This document shows positions 35,732 through 45,505 of a stretch of 64,000 bases of DNA, piece by piece. The DNA comes from Rhodobacterales bacterium RIFCSPHIGHO2_02_FULL_62_130. GTDB lineage: Bacteria; Pseudomonadota; Alphaproteobacteria; Rhodobacterales; Rhodobacteraceae. Every line of letters starts with the position of its first letter. Position 1 is the first letter of the stretch. The translations under genes were made by a program, and so were the position numbers. The notes beneath the pieces were generated by a model. That model did no database searches. It had not been told where the DNA came from and saw only the letters and a list, made by a program, of their open reading frames with translations. The DNA is taken from the NCBI GenBank assembly GCA_001828855.1, contig MHZT01000034.1, forward strand, positions 124,001 through 188,000, written 5' to 3'.

Positions 35732-35759
35732 AAACGGCGGCCCCTCGGGCCGCCGTTTT
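35732..35759. terminator. Bidirectional terminator between carD and cobS
   Basis: Arms AAACGGCGGCC (35732-35742) and GGCCGCCGTTT (35748-35758) around five bases, with a T run on both strands. It lies 18 bases after carD and 6 bases from the cobS stop. Confidence 0.85.
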
Positions 35760-35764
35760 GCATT

Positions 35765-36511
35765 TCACAGGCTTGCCGCTACTAACAGAACCGCCGCCTC
35801 GGCCAGTTGTTGCGAGGCTCCCAGAATATCGCCGGTCTGCCCGCCGATCTTGGCCTTGGCATAGGCCCCAAGGCCCGAGGCCGCCGCCGCCGCCAGCAGC
35901 GCCATCGGGACTGCCGCCCATCCCGCAAACACCAAGGCCAGCACCACGGCCAGCGCCCCCGCCGCATAGGCTGCGCCCTGTGACGGTTGCCCCACCATCG
36001 CAGACAAGCCGCTGCCGCGCGCGTTGGGCAGGGCGGCCATCAGCGCCGCCATCGGCACCCGGCTGATCGCCCCCGCTGCCAGCACCGCGCCCCAATGCCC
36101 CGCTGACAGCACCGCAGCCAAAGCCGACCAGCGCAGCAGCGTCACCAGCAGCAGCGCCAGCGTGCCATAGCTGCCGATGCGGCTGTCCTTCATGATCTCC
36201 AGCCGCCGTTCCTTGTCGCGCCCGCCGAAAAGACCGTCGGCGGTGTCGGCCAGCCCGTCCTCATGAAGCCCCCCCGTCAGCAGCGCCTGCACACCCAGCA
36301 CCAATGCTGCAGCCGGTCCCGCCGGAACACCACAACCCATCGCCACCGCGCCCGCAACTGCCGCAATCCCCGCCACCGCAAGCCCCACCACCGGCCAGCC
36401 CCAACAGGCATCGGGGCGTGGCGCGCGCGCAAGCGGCACCGGAATACGGGTCAGCAGGCCAAAGCCGCCCACCAGATCGGCAAGGAGAGGGGTGCTGTCG
36501 CGGCTGATCAT
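35765..36511 (-). CDS. cobS: Adenosylcobinamide-GDP ribazoletransferase
   Basis: A 248-residue membrane enzyme with several helices and the CobS motif [14 protein letters not shown] (about 80-93) plus KDSRIGSYG. It joins adenosylcobinamide-GDP to alpha-ribazole, the last step of cobalamin assembly. Divergent from cobT with only 81 bases between, which hold no visible cobalamin riboswitch. Confidence 0.95.
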   Translation of the reverse strand: MISRDSTPLLADLVGGFGLLTRIPVPLARAPRPDACWGWPVVGLAVAGIAAVAGAVAMGCGVPAGPAAALVLGVQALLTGGLHEDGLADTADGLFGGRDKERRLEIMKDSRIGSYGTLALLLVTLLRWSALAAVLSAGHWGAVLAAGAISRVPMAALMAALPNARGSGLSAMVGQPSQGAAYAAGALAVVLALVFAGWAAVPMALLAAAAASGLGAYAKAKIGGQTGDILGASQQLAEAAVLLVAASL

Positions 36512-36592
36512 CGCGGTGTCCTTTCTGGGATGGTCAAGGCGGTCCGCAATCGGTAGCCAAGCGCATCACGGATCACAACCGAAAGAACCGCC

Positions 36593-37609
36593 ATGACCGC
36601 GCCCTTTGCAAGCCTTGATGATTTCGCAGCCCTTCTGTCGAACCTGCCCGCACGCGACGCGGCGGCGGTTGAAGCTGCCCGCGCGCGCAATGGCCAGTTG
36701 ACCAAGCCGCCGGGCGCCTTGGGCCGGCTGGAGGATCTGGCGATCTGGGTGGCGGGCTGGCAGGGCAATGGCCGCCCGTCGATCAAAGCCCCGCAAGTCA
36801 TCATCTTCGCCGGAAACCACGGCGTCACCGCGCAGGGCGTTTCGGCCTTTCCGGCGGAAGTGACGGTGCAGATGGTCGCCAACTTCAAGGCGGGCGGTGC
36901 GGCGATCAACCAGTTGTCCAAGACATTCGGCGCGGAGATGTCGGTTCATGCGCTGGATCTGGATACCCCCACCGCCGATTTCACCCAAAGCCCTGCGATG
37001 ACCGAGGCCGAGGTTGTTGCGGCGCTGGCGACCGGCTGGAATGCCGTCAACTCCGACACCGATCTGCTGGTCGTGGGCGAGATGGGTATCGGCAACACCA
37101 CCGCCGCCGCCGCGATGGCGACCGCGCTGTTTGGCGGCGCGCCCGAGGAATGGGTGGGCCGTGGCACTGGCGTTGACGATGCGGGGCTGATCCGCAAGGC
37201 AAAGGTTGTGGCGGCAGGCGTGGCGCTGCATGCGGCGCTGCTGTCCGACCCGTTGCAAGTCTTGCGCTGCCTTGGCGGGCGCGAGATTGCGGCGATGGCC
37301 GGTGCGATGGCGCGCGCGCGGTTGCTGGGCGTGCCTGTGATCCTTGACGGCTTTATCGCCTGTGCGGCGGGCGCGGTGCTGCACCGCGCAGTCCCCGGCG
37401 CGCTGGATCATACCATCGCTGGCCACCAAAGCGCCGAAGCCGCGCATGGCCGCTTGCTGGCGATCTTGGGCAAGGAGCCGCTGCTGTCACTCGGCCTGCG
37501 GCTGGGCGAAGGGTCGGGGGCCGCGCTGGCCATCGGTATCGTGCAGGCGGCAGTGGCCTGTCATTCCGGCATGGCAAGCTTTGCCGAGGCGGGCGTTTCT
37601 GACGGCTGA
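36593..37609 (+). CDS. cobT: Nicotinate-nucleotide-dimethylbenzimidazole phosphoribosyltransferase
   Basis: A 338-residue enzyme with the CobT family pattern ([45 protein letters not shown]) and the catalytic Glu about residue 306 ([11 protein letters not shown]). It makes alpha-ribazole phosphate for the cobalamin lower ligand, feeding the CobS step. Its last 49 bases overlap the last 49 bases of the convergent antiporter gene. Confidence 0.95.
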   Translation: MTAPFASLDDFAALLSNLPARDAAAVEAARARNGQLTKPPGALGRLEDLAIWVAGWQGNGRPSIKAPQVIIFAGNHGVTAQGVSAFPAEVTVQMVANFKAGGAAINQLSKTFGAEMSVHALDLDTPTADFTQSPAMTEAEVVAALATGWNAVNSDTDLLVVGEMGIGNTTAAAAMATALFGGAPEEWVGRGTGVDDAGLIRKAKVVAAGVALHAALLSDPLQVLRCLGGREIAAMAGAMARARLLGVPVILDGFIACAAGAVLHRAVPGALDHTIAGHQSAEAAHGRLLAILGKEPLLSLGLRLGEGSGAALAIGIVQAAVACHSGMASFAEAGVSDG

Positions 37610-39528
37610 TCGGCAAGCTGACCGGATGGCGGCTGATCCTCGGCCGCCATCGGGCGCACCTGATAAAGCTCGTCGATCAACGCGGTTTCCATGTCGGCCT
37701 CAAGCTGTTTGGCACGATCGACATAGGCGGCATTCAGATGGACGGGCTGACCCGGCACCCAAACCTCGGCCAGATCGCGCATCGCGGCGCGGTCCACCCG
37801 CCAGAAGGTCTGCGACAGCTTGGAGGCTTCGTATTCCGAAAACCCCATGTTTTCCAACACATAACGCCCCGCGCGGACCGAGCTGTCGAAGGTCTCGCGC
37901 ACGGTGTCATTCGCCCCTGCCTGATACAACTCGTAAGTATGCACACGGTCGCGGGCGCGGGCGACAATGTGGATGTCGGGGCGGACAGAGCGCGCGTATT
38001 TTACGATGCGCGTGGCGTTATCGGCATCATCCACCGCCACCACCAGCACTTGTGCGTCGGACAGGCCCGCCGCCTGCAGCAGTTCGGGGCGTGACGGATC
38101 ACCGAAAAAGCCTTTCACCCCAAAGCGGCGCATGGTTTCGATGGTGGTCATATCGCTGTCCAGCACCACCGTCGGCACGCCCGATGTCCGCACCAGCCGG
38201 TTGACCACCTGCCCGAACCGGCCGATCCCTGCGATGATGACCTGACCCTTTTCGTCGATCTCGTCCGGCGCAACCTCTTGCCCGCGCGACGAGAAACGCT
38301 CGGTCAGCTTGTCATAGGCGATGAACAGCAGGGGGGTCAGCAGCATCGACAGGCTGACCACAAGCAGCGCCATCTGCCCCGCCGCCAGCGGCAACGCCCC
38401 TTCGCTGCGGGCAAAGCTGACGATCAGAAAGCCGAACTCGCCGCCCTGTGCCAAGGCCAACGAAAACAGCCAGCGGTCGTGGCGTTTCAGACGGAACACA
38501 AAGGCGATCCCGGCCAAAATCGCGGCCTTGAGCGTCATCATGCCCAGCGTCAGGCCCAGCACCACAAAGGGTTCGCGCAGCAGCATGGCAAAGTTGATAC
38601 CAACACCGACGGTCATGAAAAACAGGCCCAGCAGCAGACCCTTGAACGGTTTCAGATCGGCCTCAAGCTGATGCCGAAACTCCGAGTTGGCCAGAACCAC
38701 GCCCGCCACAAAGGTGCCAAGCGCGGGCGACAGACCTACCAGCATCATCAGAAACGCGATGCCCAGCACCATCAGCAACGAGATGAAGGTGGACATTTCG
38801 GGCAGCTTGGCCGCGTGGACAAAGCGGAAGATCGGGCGGCTTAGGTAATTGCCCGCCAGCACGATGCCCGCCACAATCGCCAGCGTCAGCAGCGTCGCCG
38901 CCCAGCCCGGAAGTTGCTGCACGATGGTTAGCAGCGGTTCGGCGGCACCTTCGACGGTGGGGGCCACTTCGGGATTGGAGACGCCGAACTGATCCGAAGT
39001 TGGCCCCTGAATTTCGGGCAGCGACATCAGCGGGATCAACGCAAGCATCGGGATCACCGCGATATCCTGCGTCAGCAGCACCGACAGCGCCGACCGCCCC
39101 CCAGCCGTTCGCATCAGATTCTTTTCTGTCAGCGTTTGCAGCACGATAGCCGTTGATGACAAAGACACCAGCATCCCGCCCAGCAAACCTACGCTGAATG
39201 TCTGCCCCATCCACATCAGAAACCCGGTCACCGTCGCCGTGGTCAGCGCCACCTGCGCGCCGCCCATGCCCAGCAGGCGATGCCGCATCTCCCACAGCGC
39301 GCGCGGTTCCAGCTCCAGCCCGATCAGGAACAGCATCAGCACCACGCCAAATTCGGCAAAATGCTGCAGATCCGCAGTTTCGGCTCCCGCAAGACCAAAG
39401 ACCGGACCCACCAGAATACCCGCCGCCAGATAGCCCAGCACCGAGCCTAACCCAAGGCGGACAGCCAAAGGCACCACCAGAACGGCAGTCCCAAGGTAGA
39501 TCGAGGCTTGCAGCAGAAAACTTTCCAT
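37561..39528 (-). CDS. CPA2-family cation:proton antiporter with RCK domain (KefB/C-like)
   Basis: A 655-residue protein with about 12 membrane helices (residues 1-385), then an RCK/TrkA-N NAD-binding domain ([19 protein letters not shown], about 428-545), and a short charged tail. This is the layout of KefB/KefC/YbaL-type K+ or Na+/H+ antiporters. It adjusts cytoplasmic pH or potassium. The C-terminal end is encoded antisense to the cobT 3' end. It is 16 bases from the Lrp gene on the same strand, so may share its transcript. Confidence 0.92.
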   Translation of the reverse strand: MESFLLQASIYLGTAVLVVPLAVRLGLGSVLGYLAAGILVGPVFGLAGAETADLQHFAEFGVVLMLFLIGLELEPRALWEMRHRLLGMGGAQVALTTATVTGFLMWMGQTFSVGLLGGMLVSLSSTAIVLQTLTEKNLMRTAGGRSALSVLLTQDIAVIPMLALIPLMSLPEIQGPTSDQFGVSNPEVAPTVEGAAEPLLTIVQQLPGWAATLLTLAIVAGIVLAGNYLSRPIFRFVHAAKLPEMSTFISLLMVLGIAFLMMLVGLSPALGTFVAGVVLANSEFRHQLEADLKPFKGLLLGLFFMTVGVGINFAMLLREPFVVLGLTLGMMTLKAAILAGIAFVFRLKRHDRWLFSLALAQGGEFGFLIVSFARSEGALPLAAGQMALLVVSLSMLLTPLLFIAYDKLTERFSSRGQEVAPDEIDEKGQVIIAGIGRFGQVVNRLVRTSGVPTVVLDSDMTTIETMRRFGVKGFFGDPSRPELLQAAGLSDAQVLVVAVDDADNATRIVKYARSVRPDIHIVARARDRVHTYELYQAGANDTVRETFDSSVRAGRYVLENMGFSEYEASKLSQTFWRVDRAAMRDLAEVWVPGQPVHLNAAYVDRAKQLEADMETALIDELYQVRPMAAEDQPPSGQLADQPSETPASAKLAMPE

Positions 39529-39544
39529 CGGCGGCTTTCAGAAC

Positions 39545-40000
39545 TCAGGTCGGCAGGGGGGCATCGGATTTCAACTGGTCCATCACGATCTGGCTTTGCA
39601 CCCGCGCGACGGCAGGGTGGGGCAGCAAAAGCTGATGGATGATGCGGTTCAGGTCGGGCAGATCGGCGCACCAGACCCGCAGCAGGTAATCCGCCTCGCC
39701 GGTCAGGGTCCAAGCCGAAATGATCTGGGGGCAGGTGGACAACAGGCTGCCAAAACTGCGCGCGGCGTCCGGCGAATGGGTGGCCATTTGCACCTGCACA
39801 AAGGCCTGCACCGAAAGCCCGATCTTGGCCGGATTCAGCCGCGCGGCATAGCCGGTGACAAAACCATCCTGCTCCAGCCTTTGCCTGCGCCGCGCGGCCT
39901 GGCTGGGCGACAGGTTCAACCGTTCACCCAGATCTTGGGCTGTCAGCATGGCATTGGCCTGAATCTCGGCCAGCAGGCGCGAATCGGTGGCGTCAAGCAT
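39545..40000 (-). CDS. Lrp/AsnC-family transcription regulator
   Basis: A 151-residue regulator: N-terminal helix-turn-helix (LLAEIQANAMLTAQDLGERLNLSPSQAARRRQRLEQDG, about 8-45) and a C-terminal RAM effector domain (about 65-145). Divergent from hppD over a 130-base gap with three similar half-sites (40011-40080), so it probably controls aromatic amino-acid breakdown in answer to tyrosine or phenylalanine. The ligand is inferred. Confidence 0.92.
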   Translation of the reverse strand: MLDATDSRLLAEIQANAMLTAQDLGERLNLSPSQAARRRQRLEQDGFVTGYAARLNPAKIGLSVQAFVQVQMATHSPDAARSFGSLLSTCPQIISAWTLTGEADYLLRVWCADLPDLNRIIHQLLLPHPAVARVQSQIVMDQLKSDAPLPT

Positions 40001-40010
40001 GCGGGTTTCT

Positions 40011-40080
40011 CGCGCAAATGGATGGATTGGCGCGACTATTGCGCGCCCAACCCCCGATCACAACCCAACTACGCGCAAAT
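40011..40080. promoter_or_regulatory. Candidate Lrp-type operator for hppD
   Basis: CGCGCAAAT occurs at 40011-40019 and 40072-40080, 61 bases apart, and TATTGCGCG (its reverse complement with one change) at 40037-40045. The copies bracket the likely hppD promoter in the gap between the divergent Lrp and hppD genes. Confidence 0.45.
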
Positions 40081-40130
40081 CCCGTGTCACATCTGCGTTA
40101 TTCTTTTTCAGCATCAGTCAGGAGAGTCTT

Positions 40131-41216
40131 ATGGGTCCGTTTCCGCATTCCGCCCCCCGCGCCGAAATCAACGCGCAGAATCCGGCTGGCACGGACGGGT
40201 TCGAATTTGTCGAATTTGCCCATCCAGATCCGCAGGCCTTGCGGGAGTTGTTCGGGCAGATGGGCTTTGCCCTGACCGCGCGACATAAGACCAAGGCGAT
40301 CGAGCTGTGGCAGCAGGGCGACATCACCTATGTGCTGAATGACGAGCCGGATAGTCATGGCCGCCGCTTTGTGGCCGAGCATGGTCCCTGCGCGCCTTCG
40401 ATGGGTTGGCGGGTGGTGGATGCAGATCACGCCTTTGCCCATGCGGTTGCCAGCGGGGCCACACCCTTTGCCGGATCAAAGGCGCTGGAGGTTCCGGCGA
40501 TTGTCGGGATCGGCGGATCGCTGATCTATTTCATCGACCAGTATGGCGATGCCAGCCCCTATGCCGATTTCACCTTCCTGACTGCGCCAAAGCCTGCGGG
40601 CGTCGGCTTTCACTATCTGGATCACCTGACCCATAACGTCCATCGCGGCAATATGGACAAGTGGTTCGACTTCTATGGCCGCATCTTCGGCTTCAAGCAG
40701 ATCCGCTTCTTTGACATCGAGGGCAAATTCACCGGCCTTTACAGCCGCGCGCTAACCTCGGCCTGCGGGCGCATCCGTATCCCGATCAACGAGGACCGTG
40801 GCGAGACGGGGCAGATCGTGGAATATCTGCGCCGCTATAATGGCGAGGGCATCCAGCATATCGCTGTCGGCAGCGAAGATATCTATGCCGCCACCGACGA
40901 GATCGCCGCCCGCGGACTGCGCTTTATGCCGAAACCGCCGATGTCCTATTACACGCTGTCGCAAACCCGCGTGGCAGGCCATCAGGAACCGCTTGAGGCA
41001 CTGGCCAAGCACGGCATCCTGATTGACGGCGAAGGTGTGGTTGGCGGCGGCGAAACCCGTATCCTGTTGCAAATCTTCTCGAAAACCGTGATCGGCCCGA
41101 TCTTTTTCGAGTTTATCCAGCGCAAGGGCGATGACGGTTTCGGCGAAGGTAATTTCCGCGCCTTGTTTGAATCCATCGAGCAGGACCAGATTGATCGCGG
41201 TGTGCTGGTGGGCTGA
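40131..41216 (+). CDS. hppD: 4-Hydroxyphenylpyruvate dioxygenase
   Basis: A 361-residue non-heme iron enzyme. The C-terminal iron ligands are His165 (LDHLTHNV), His243 (IQHIAVG) and Glu327 (IFFEFIQR). It converts 4-hydroxyphenylpyruvate to homogentisate in tyrosine breakdown. The ATG at 40131 follows AGGAGAG. No homogentisate dioxygenase is next to it. The divergent Lrp-family gene is the likely regulator. Confidence 0.96.
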   Translation: MGPFPHSAPRAEINAQNPAGTDGFEFVEFAHPDPQALRELFGQMGFALTARHKTKAIELWQQGDITYVLNDEPDSHGRRFVAEHGPCAPSMGWRVVDADHAFAHAVASGATPFAGSKALEVPAIVGIGGSLIYFIDQYGDASPYADFTFLTAPKPAGVGFHYLDHLTHNVHRGNMDKWFDFYGRIFGFKQIRFFDIEGKFTGLYSRALTSACGRIRIPINEDRGETGQIVEYLRRYNGEGIQHIAVGSEDIYAATDEIAARGLRFMPKPPMSYYTLSQTRVAGHQEPLEALAKHGILIDGEGVVGGGETRILLQIFSKTVIGPIFFEFIQRKGDDGFGEGNFRALFESIEQDQIDRGVLVG

Positions 41217-41229
41217 TCAGCCCCAGTCC

Positions 41230-44145
41230 CTAGCCCTGTGGCAGCGCAAGGGTCAGCATCTTTGACCCTTTCTGATAGCGCAATTCGCTGGCGGTGATTG
41301 CCGCGACCTTGCCACCGTCGATGCTGTCACCGACTCTGACCTTTTTGTATTTGCCATTGGCCTGCCGCACCAAGGCATAGCGATTGGACTGGGTGCCATA
41401 GACGCCGATCAGGTTCACTTTTGACAGGTTGATCGCGTTCTTGAAGGTTGCCTGCTTGGCGACCGAGGCACTTGTGGGCAGTTTCGGGGCGGCAGAGGCG
41501 GTTTCGGGTTCGTTGTCGGCCTCGGGGGCCGCGTCTTTGGCGGGGGCCTCGGGTTCGGGCGCACGCACGGCGGCGGCCACGGCAGCCTCGACCGCGCGGG
41601 ACAGATCGGCAGGGCGGGCAGCGGGCTTGCGGCTGATGGCGACGGCCAGCGGGCTGGCGGTGGGATCATTCAGCGCCGCCGCCGCAAGCGAGGCATTCTG
41701 CACAGCGGTTTCAGCCGCCTCGGTGGCGGTGGCAACGGCCAGAATCGCGGTGGGGCGCGGTTGCGGGCGCAGGCTGGCCACCCGCGTTCCGGCCTCGGGG
41801 GCAAGCGAGGCGTCATCCTCGGGCGTTGCCGGAGCAGCAAGACCGACAGGGCGGGCCTTGGGACGTTTGTCTGCAAGCGCGGGATCAGAGGGGAACTCGG
41901 CCTCGGGTGCGGTCACGGCAGCATCGACGGCGGTTTCACCCGCGTTGACCGCATCGGGGGCTGCAGCCAAAGTTGCGGGGCGTTGCGGCGGCAGCAAGGG
42001 CGGTTTGCCCGCAATAAGCAGAACGCCCTCGGGAGTGATGATCCCCTCGGGCGTTGGGCGGATCAGACCATCCGCGTCGAACTGATATACGGTGCCAAAG
42101 GGAGGGGGGGCAGGCTGGGCCGCAGGCAGCGGATCACCCCGCGCATCCGGTTGCGGCAGGCTGAGCGGATCGGGCGCATTGGGGGCCGCGTCCATTGTGG
42201 CCAGAAAGATTTCGTCCTGCGGGTCGGCAGCGGGCGCGCTGCCCGACGCCGTTTCGGTGGCAACCTCGGTCGCAGGGGCCGCTGCAAGGTCTTGCGGCAC
42301 GTCTGTGGCATCCGTCGTGGCCAGATCGGCGGGCGGCAAATCGACCGGATCGCCTTCGGTCAGGGCAAGATCACTGCCAATTGTGTCAATCGCGGCACCG
42401 TCGGCAATCGCCTCGGGGTCTTGCATGTCGGCCAGCATTTCATCTTCAGGGGCTGGCACATCCGCGCCAGAGTCGACCGCTGCTGTCTCGATGCCGGTAT
42501 CGCTGCCCTGCCACGAGGACAGCGAGAATGACGACCACGCCGCGACAAGTGCCAGCAAAAGCAGCAAGATCCCCGTCAGGATCAAGCCGAGATGGCGCGG
42601 CTTGCCCCGCACGGGGGCAACACGGCCGCCCAAGCCTATGCCCGGACGTTGCGCGGGATTTGCGGTCTGGTCCGTCTTGGGTGCCGTGGGTTTGGGCGTA
42701 TTGCCTGCAACCGGTGCGATGCGGGGGTCCGGCACCGTCGGCGGCGGCACGGACTTGCGGGGCTTGCTGCCTGCAATGCCGGGGGCCGTGACCAAAGCCC
42801 CCAGACCGCGCAGCGCTTTGGTGGCCGCGGCGGTCTTCGGTTCATCGCCAAAGCTCAGGCGGGGCGGGATGGCGGGGCGCGGGGCCGTAACGCCGGGTGT
42901 GGCCGGAGGCAAAGGTCGGGCGGCAGAGGGACGCGCGACAATCTTCGCAGAAGGCGCTCCGCCAAGCACCGGAGGCTTGGCCGCCGCGGCGGTGCGCGGT
43001 TGCGCGTCGGCACCGCGTCGGCTGGAAAAGGCCATCTGCAGGGGCGAGGCCACGGGCGGCGGAATGTCATCCGCGATCGTGGGATCAATCACCGGCACAG
43101 ACGCGACAGGAACAGCGCCTTCGGACAAGGGCTGTTCTTCTTGCACCACGTCCAAGGCCATCGGCGCTTCTTCGGCCATTTGCACGGCCGCCATAGCCGC
43201 GCTGATGGCGGGCCTGAGATCGCGGTCGGGATAGCTGACCGGAGCCGGATCGGAGGCCGGAATCTCGACGGGCGGCGGGCTGAAAAGCGGCAGATCCTCT
43301 GGCACAAAGACGGGCGCAGGCGGATAGTCCGGCTCGGGCAGGGGGGCTGGCAGCTCTTGCGGGGCCGGCTGTGGTTCCGGCTCTGGCTCATACTCCGGTT
43401 CCGGTTCGACTTCCGGTTCGGGTTCAGGCTCGGGCAAATCCAGCGGCGCGTTCAAGGCTGTGGCGCTGACCTCATCGCCAAACTCCTCGGCCAGAATTTC
43501 TTCCGGCTCGCGCGCCTCGGGGGCCACGGTTTCGACCGGCTCCGGTTCCGGCATGGCAGGCACGGGGGCAGGTTTTGCAGGTTCAGGCGCAAAGCTGCGC
43601 TGGATCACCTGCACCGGATCTTGATCGCGTTCAACCTTTTCACCCGGTGCCAAAAGCGAGGGCGCCAGAGACGAAGGACCAAACCACGGCTCGCCCTTGA
43701 ACGTGCCATTCTCGGGGGCGGCAACAAAGGAGACCGGATTGAAGCGGTTATCGGCGGCAAAGGCCTCGGCCTCGGCCAGAGTTTCCTTTGCGATGACCGC
43801 CACTTGCACGTCGGGGCCATTTCCCCACCAGTCAAAGACCAGATCCTTGACTGCATAGGGGGTGCGCCCCTCAAGCGCCGCCTTGATCTGCGACCGCCGT
43901 TTGGCTGCATCGGGACCGGGGGCGTGAACCTGCGTATAGAGGATCTGATCGTTCGGGATCACCAGTTTTGTGGAAATCCCGCGCGGCGACAGACCCAGCG
44001 CGGTTGCGCGCAGATAGCCCAAAGCCTCGGTCAGATCGGGGGCATCAAGAGAGACTTGGCCAACCTCCTGCCATCCGGCACCCGTGCGGTGCAGAAGGCG
44101 GACGGTCGTGTCGCGGAAGTCGAGTGCAAAAGCTGGTTTCATCAC
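41230..44145 (-). CDS. Large orphan bitopic membrane protein with type II secretion/pilus-like ends
   Basis: A 971-residue protein in four parts. Residues 1-165 form a compact domain opening with FALDFRDTTVRLLHR that looks like the PilM/GspL (actin-like) N-terminus. Residues 165-515 are low-complexity Pro/Glu/Ala-rich. A single membrane helix lies at about 517-543. Residues 545-895 are again Ala/Pro-rich and periplasmic. The last 70 residues (VNLIGVYGTQSNRYALVR, VRVGDSIDGGKVAAI) look like a PilP/GspC homology-region domain. No other secretion or pilus genes are nearby. Function unknown; the domain reading is by eye. Confidence 0.6.
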   Translation of the reverse strand: MMKPAFALDFRDTTVRLLHRTGAGWQEVGQVSLDAPDLTEALGYLRATALGLSPRGISTKLVIPNDQILYTQVHAPGPDAAKRRSQIKAALEGRTPYAVKDLVFDWWGNGPDVQVAVIAKETLAEAEAFAADNRFNPVSFVAAPENGTFKGEPWFGPSSLAPSLLAPGEKVERDQDPVQVIQRSFAPEPAKPAPVPAMPEPEPVETVAPEAREPEEILAEEFGDEVSATALNAPLDLPEPEPEPEVEPEPEYEPEPEPQPAPQELPAPLPEPDYPPAPVFVPEDLPLFSPPPVEIPASDPAPVSYPDRDLRPAISAAMAAVQMAEEAPMALDVVQEEQPLSEGAVPVASVPVIDPTIADDIPPPVASPLQMAFSSRRGADAQPRTAAAAKPPVLGGAPSAKIVARPSAARPLPPATPGVTAPRPAIPPRLSFGDEPKTAAATKALRGLGALVTAPGIAGSKPRKSVPPPTVPDPRIAPVAGNTPKPTAPKTDQTANPAQRPGIGLGGRVAPVRGKPRHLGLILTGILLLLLALVAAWSSFSLSSWQGSDTGIETAAVDSGADVPAPEDEMLADMQDPEAIADGAAIDTIGSDLALTEGDPVDLPPADLATTDATDVPQDLAAAPATEVATETASGSAPAADPQDEIFLATMDAAPNAPDPLSLPQPDARGDPLPAAQPAPPPFGTVYQFDADGLIRPTPEGIITPEGVLLIAGKPPLLPPQRPATLAAAPDAVNAGETAVDAAVTAPEAEFPSDPALADKRPKARPVGLAAPATPEDDASLAPEAGTRVASLRPQPRPTAILAVATATEAAETAVQNASLAAAALNDPTASPLAVAISRKPAARPADLSRAVEAAVAAAVRAPEPEAPAKDAAPEADNEPETASAAPKLPTSASVAKQATFKNAINLSKVNLIGVYGTQSNRYALVRQANGKYKKVRVGDSIDGGKVAAITASELRYQKGSKMLTLALPQG

Positions 44146-44313
44146 ACGGGTCTAGCACAGGAAAAGGGGCAGCGGAAACGCAGCCCCCAAGGTTCGGCCC
44201 TTCCTATAGCAGGTTTTTGCCGAAAGAAAGAAAAAGCCAAGTGTCACCCAAGCTTTACTGGACGACCCGCGTCTTATGTTTGAAGCATACGGCGCATTTT
44301 CAAGGAGGTTTCC

Positions 44314-45006
44314 ATGCGTGTTCTGACAATTCTGGCGATGACGGCGGCTTTGGCACTGCCAATGGCGGCCCCGGCCTTGGCGCAGGATGCCGCAATCGTG
44401 ACCGTGACAGGCGAGGCCACCGTCGAAGCCACGCCCGACAGTGCCACGATTTCGCTGGGCGTCACCACCGATGGCGCAACGGCCGCCGAGGCGATGGCGG
44501 CCAATTCGGCTGCGGTGCAGGCCGTGATTGACCGGCTGAAACTGGCGGGGATCGAGGACCGCGATCTGCAAACCTCGAACCTGTCGTTGAATCCGAACTG
44601 GGTCGGCTATGATTCGGGCCAGACCCCGACGATTTCGGGCTATATCGCCTCGAACATGCTGACGGTGCGGGTGCGTGTGCTGGAGAGCCTTGGTTCGGTG
44701 CTGGATGCGGTCATCACCGATGGCGCGAATACGCTGAACGGGCTGACCTTCGAAGTGGCCCAACCGCGCCCCGTGCTGGACGAGGCGCGCAAGCAGGCGG
44801 TGGCGGACGCAATGGCCCGCGCCACGATTCTGGCCGAGGCTGCGGGCGGTCGTTTGGGCAAGGTGATCTCGATCACAGAAAACGCAGGCTATGGTGCGCC
44901 GGTGCCGATGTTCCGCTCGGACGCCGCTGCCGCACCGGTGCCGGTGGCAGGGGGGCAGATCGGGCTGATGGCCTCGGTCACCGTCACCTACGAGATTGCC
45001 GAGTGA
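44314..45006 (+). CDS. Periplasmic SIMPL (DUF541) domain protein
   Basis: A 230-residue exported protein, signal peptide cut near ALAQ-D, then one SIMPL/DUF541 domain (VTVTGEATVEATPDSATISLGV, and LTVRVRVLESLGSVLDAV). It has a strong ribosome-binding site (AAGGAGG at 44302-44308). Related proteins are linked to oxidative-stress tolerance and interleukin-receptor kinase signalling in animals; the bacterial role is not known. It is followed by a G-rich hairpin (45022-45040). Confidence 0.88.
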   Translation: MRVLTILAMTAALALPMAAPALAQDAAIVTVTGEATVEATPDSATISLGVTTDGATAAEAMAANSAAVQAVIDRLKLAGIEDRDLQTSNLSLNPNWVGYDSGQTPTISGYIASNMLTVRVRVLESLGSVLDAVITDGANTLNGLTFEVAQPRPVLDEARKQAVADAMARATILAEAAGGRLGKVISITENAGYGAPVPMFRSDAAAAPVPVAGGQIGLMASVTVTYEIAE

Positions 45007-45021
45007 TCTGACAGGTTTTGC

Positions 45022-45040
45022 AGGGGGGCCGTCGCCCCCT
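45022..45040 (+). terminator. G-rich hairpin after the SIMPL gene
   Basis: Arms AGGGGG (45022-45027) and CCCCCT (45035-45040) around GCCGTCG. The same GGGGGGCCGTC module occurs in the mosaic after rpoH (about 19609-19629). Confidence 0.55.
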
Positions 45041-45091
45041 TGCGGAACCCTGTGGCGGGGATAGGCTGGGCAGGCTTACAGGAGCCTGCCC

Positions 45092-45505
45092 ATGCCAACC
45101 CCGTTCCACCTTGCCATCCATGTCCACGACCTTGACGCCGCGCGCGGATTTTATGGCGGGGTTTTGGGCTGTGCCGAGGGGCGCAGCACCGCAACTTGGG
45201 TGGATTTCGATTTCTTCGGCCACCAGCTTAGCCTGCATCTGGGCCAGCCTTTCACCAATACGCCGACGGGCAGGGTGGGCGACCACATGGTGCCGATGCC
45301 GCATTTCGGTGTGGTGCTGCATCTGCCCGACTGGCAGGCCTTGGCCGACCGCCTGACCGCCGCCGGAACCGCGTTTGAATTGGCACCTTCGGTGCGGTTT
45401 CAAGGGCAGGCGGGCGAACAATGGACGATGTTCTTCCGCGACCCATCGGGCAACCCGCTGGAGTTCAAAGGATTTCCGACGCTGGAGGGGGTGTTCGCGC
45501 GTTAA
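45092..45505 (+). CDS. VOC (glyoxalase-fold) family protein
   Basis: A 137-residue single-unit VOC protein (PFHLAIHVHDLDAARGFYGGVLGC and FFRDPSGNPLEFKGF). His at about 7 and Glu at about 126 could be metal ligands, as in dioxygenases and isomerases of this fold. The substrate cannot be told. The ATG follows AGGAG with seven bases of spacing. Confidence 0.88.
   Translation: MPTPFHLAIHVHDLDAARGFYGGVLGCAEGRSTATWVDFDFFGHQLSLHLGQPFTNTPTGRVGDHMVPMPHFGVVLHLPDWQALADRLTAAGTAFELAPSVRFQGQAGEQWTMFFRDPSGNPLEFKGFPTLEGVFAR

Noticed and set aside
36512-36592. Cobalamin riboswitch between cobS and cobT
   Set aside because: The gap is only 81 bases, too short for the roughly 200-base riboswitch, and no B12-box-like sequence is visible.
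41230-44145. Translation initiation factor 2-like annotation of the 971-residue protein
   Set aside because: Any such resemblance would come from Ala/Pro/Glu-rich low complexity; there is no GTPase domain, and a membrane helix is present.
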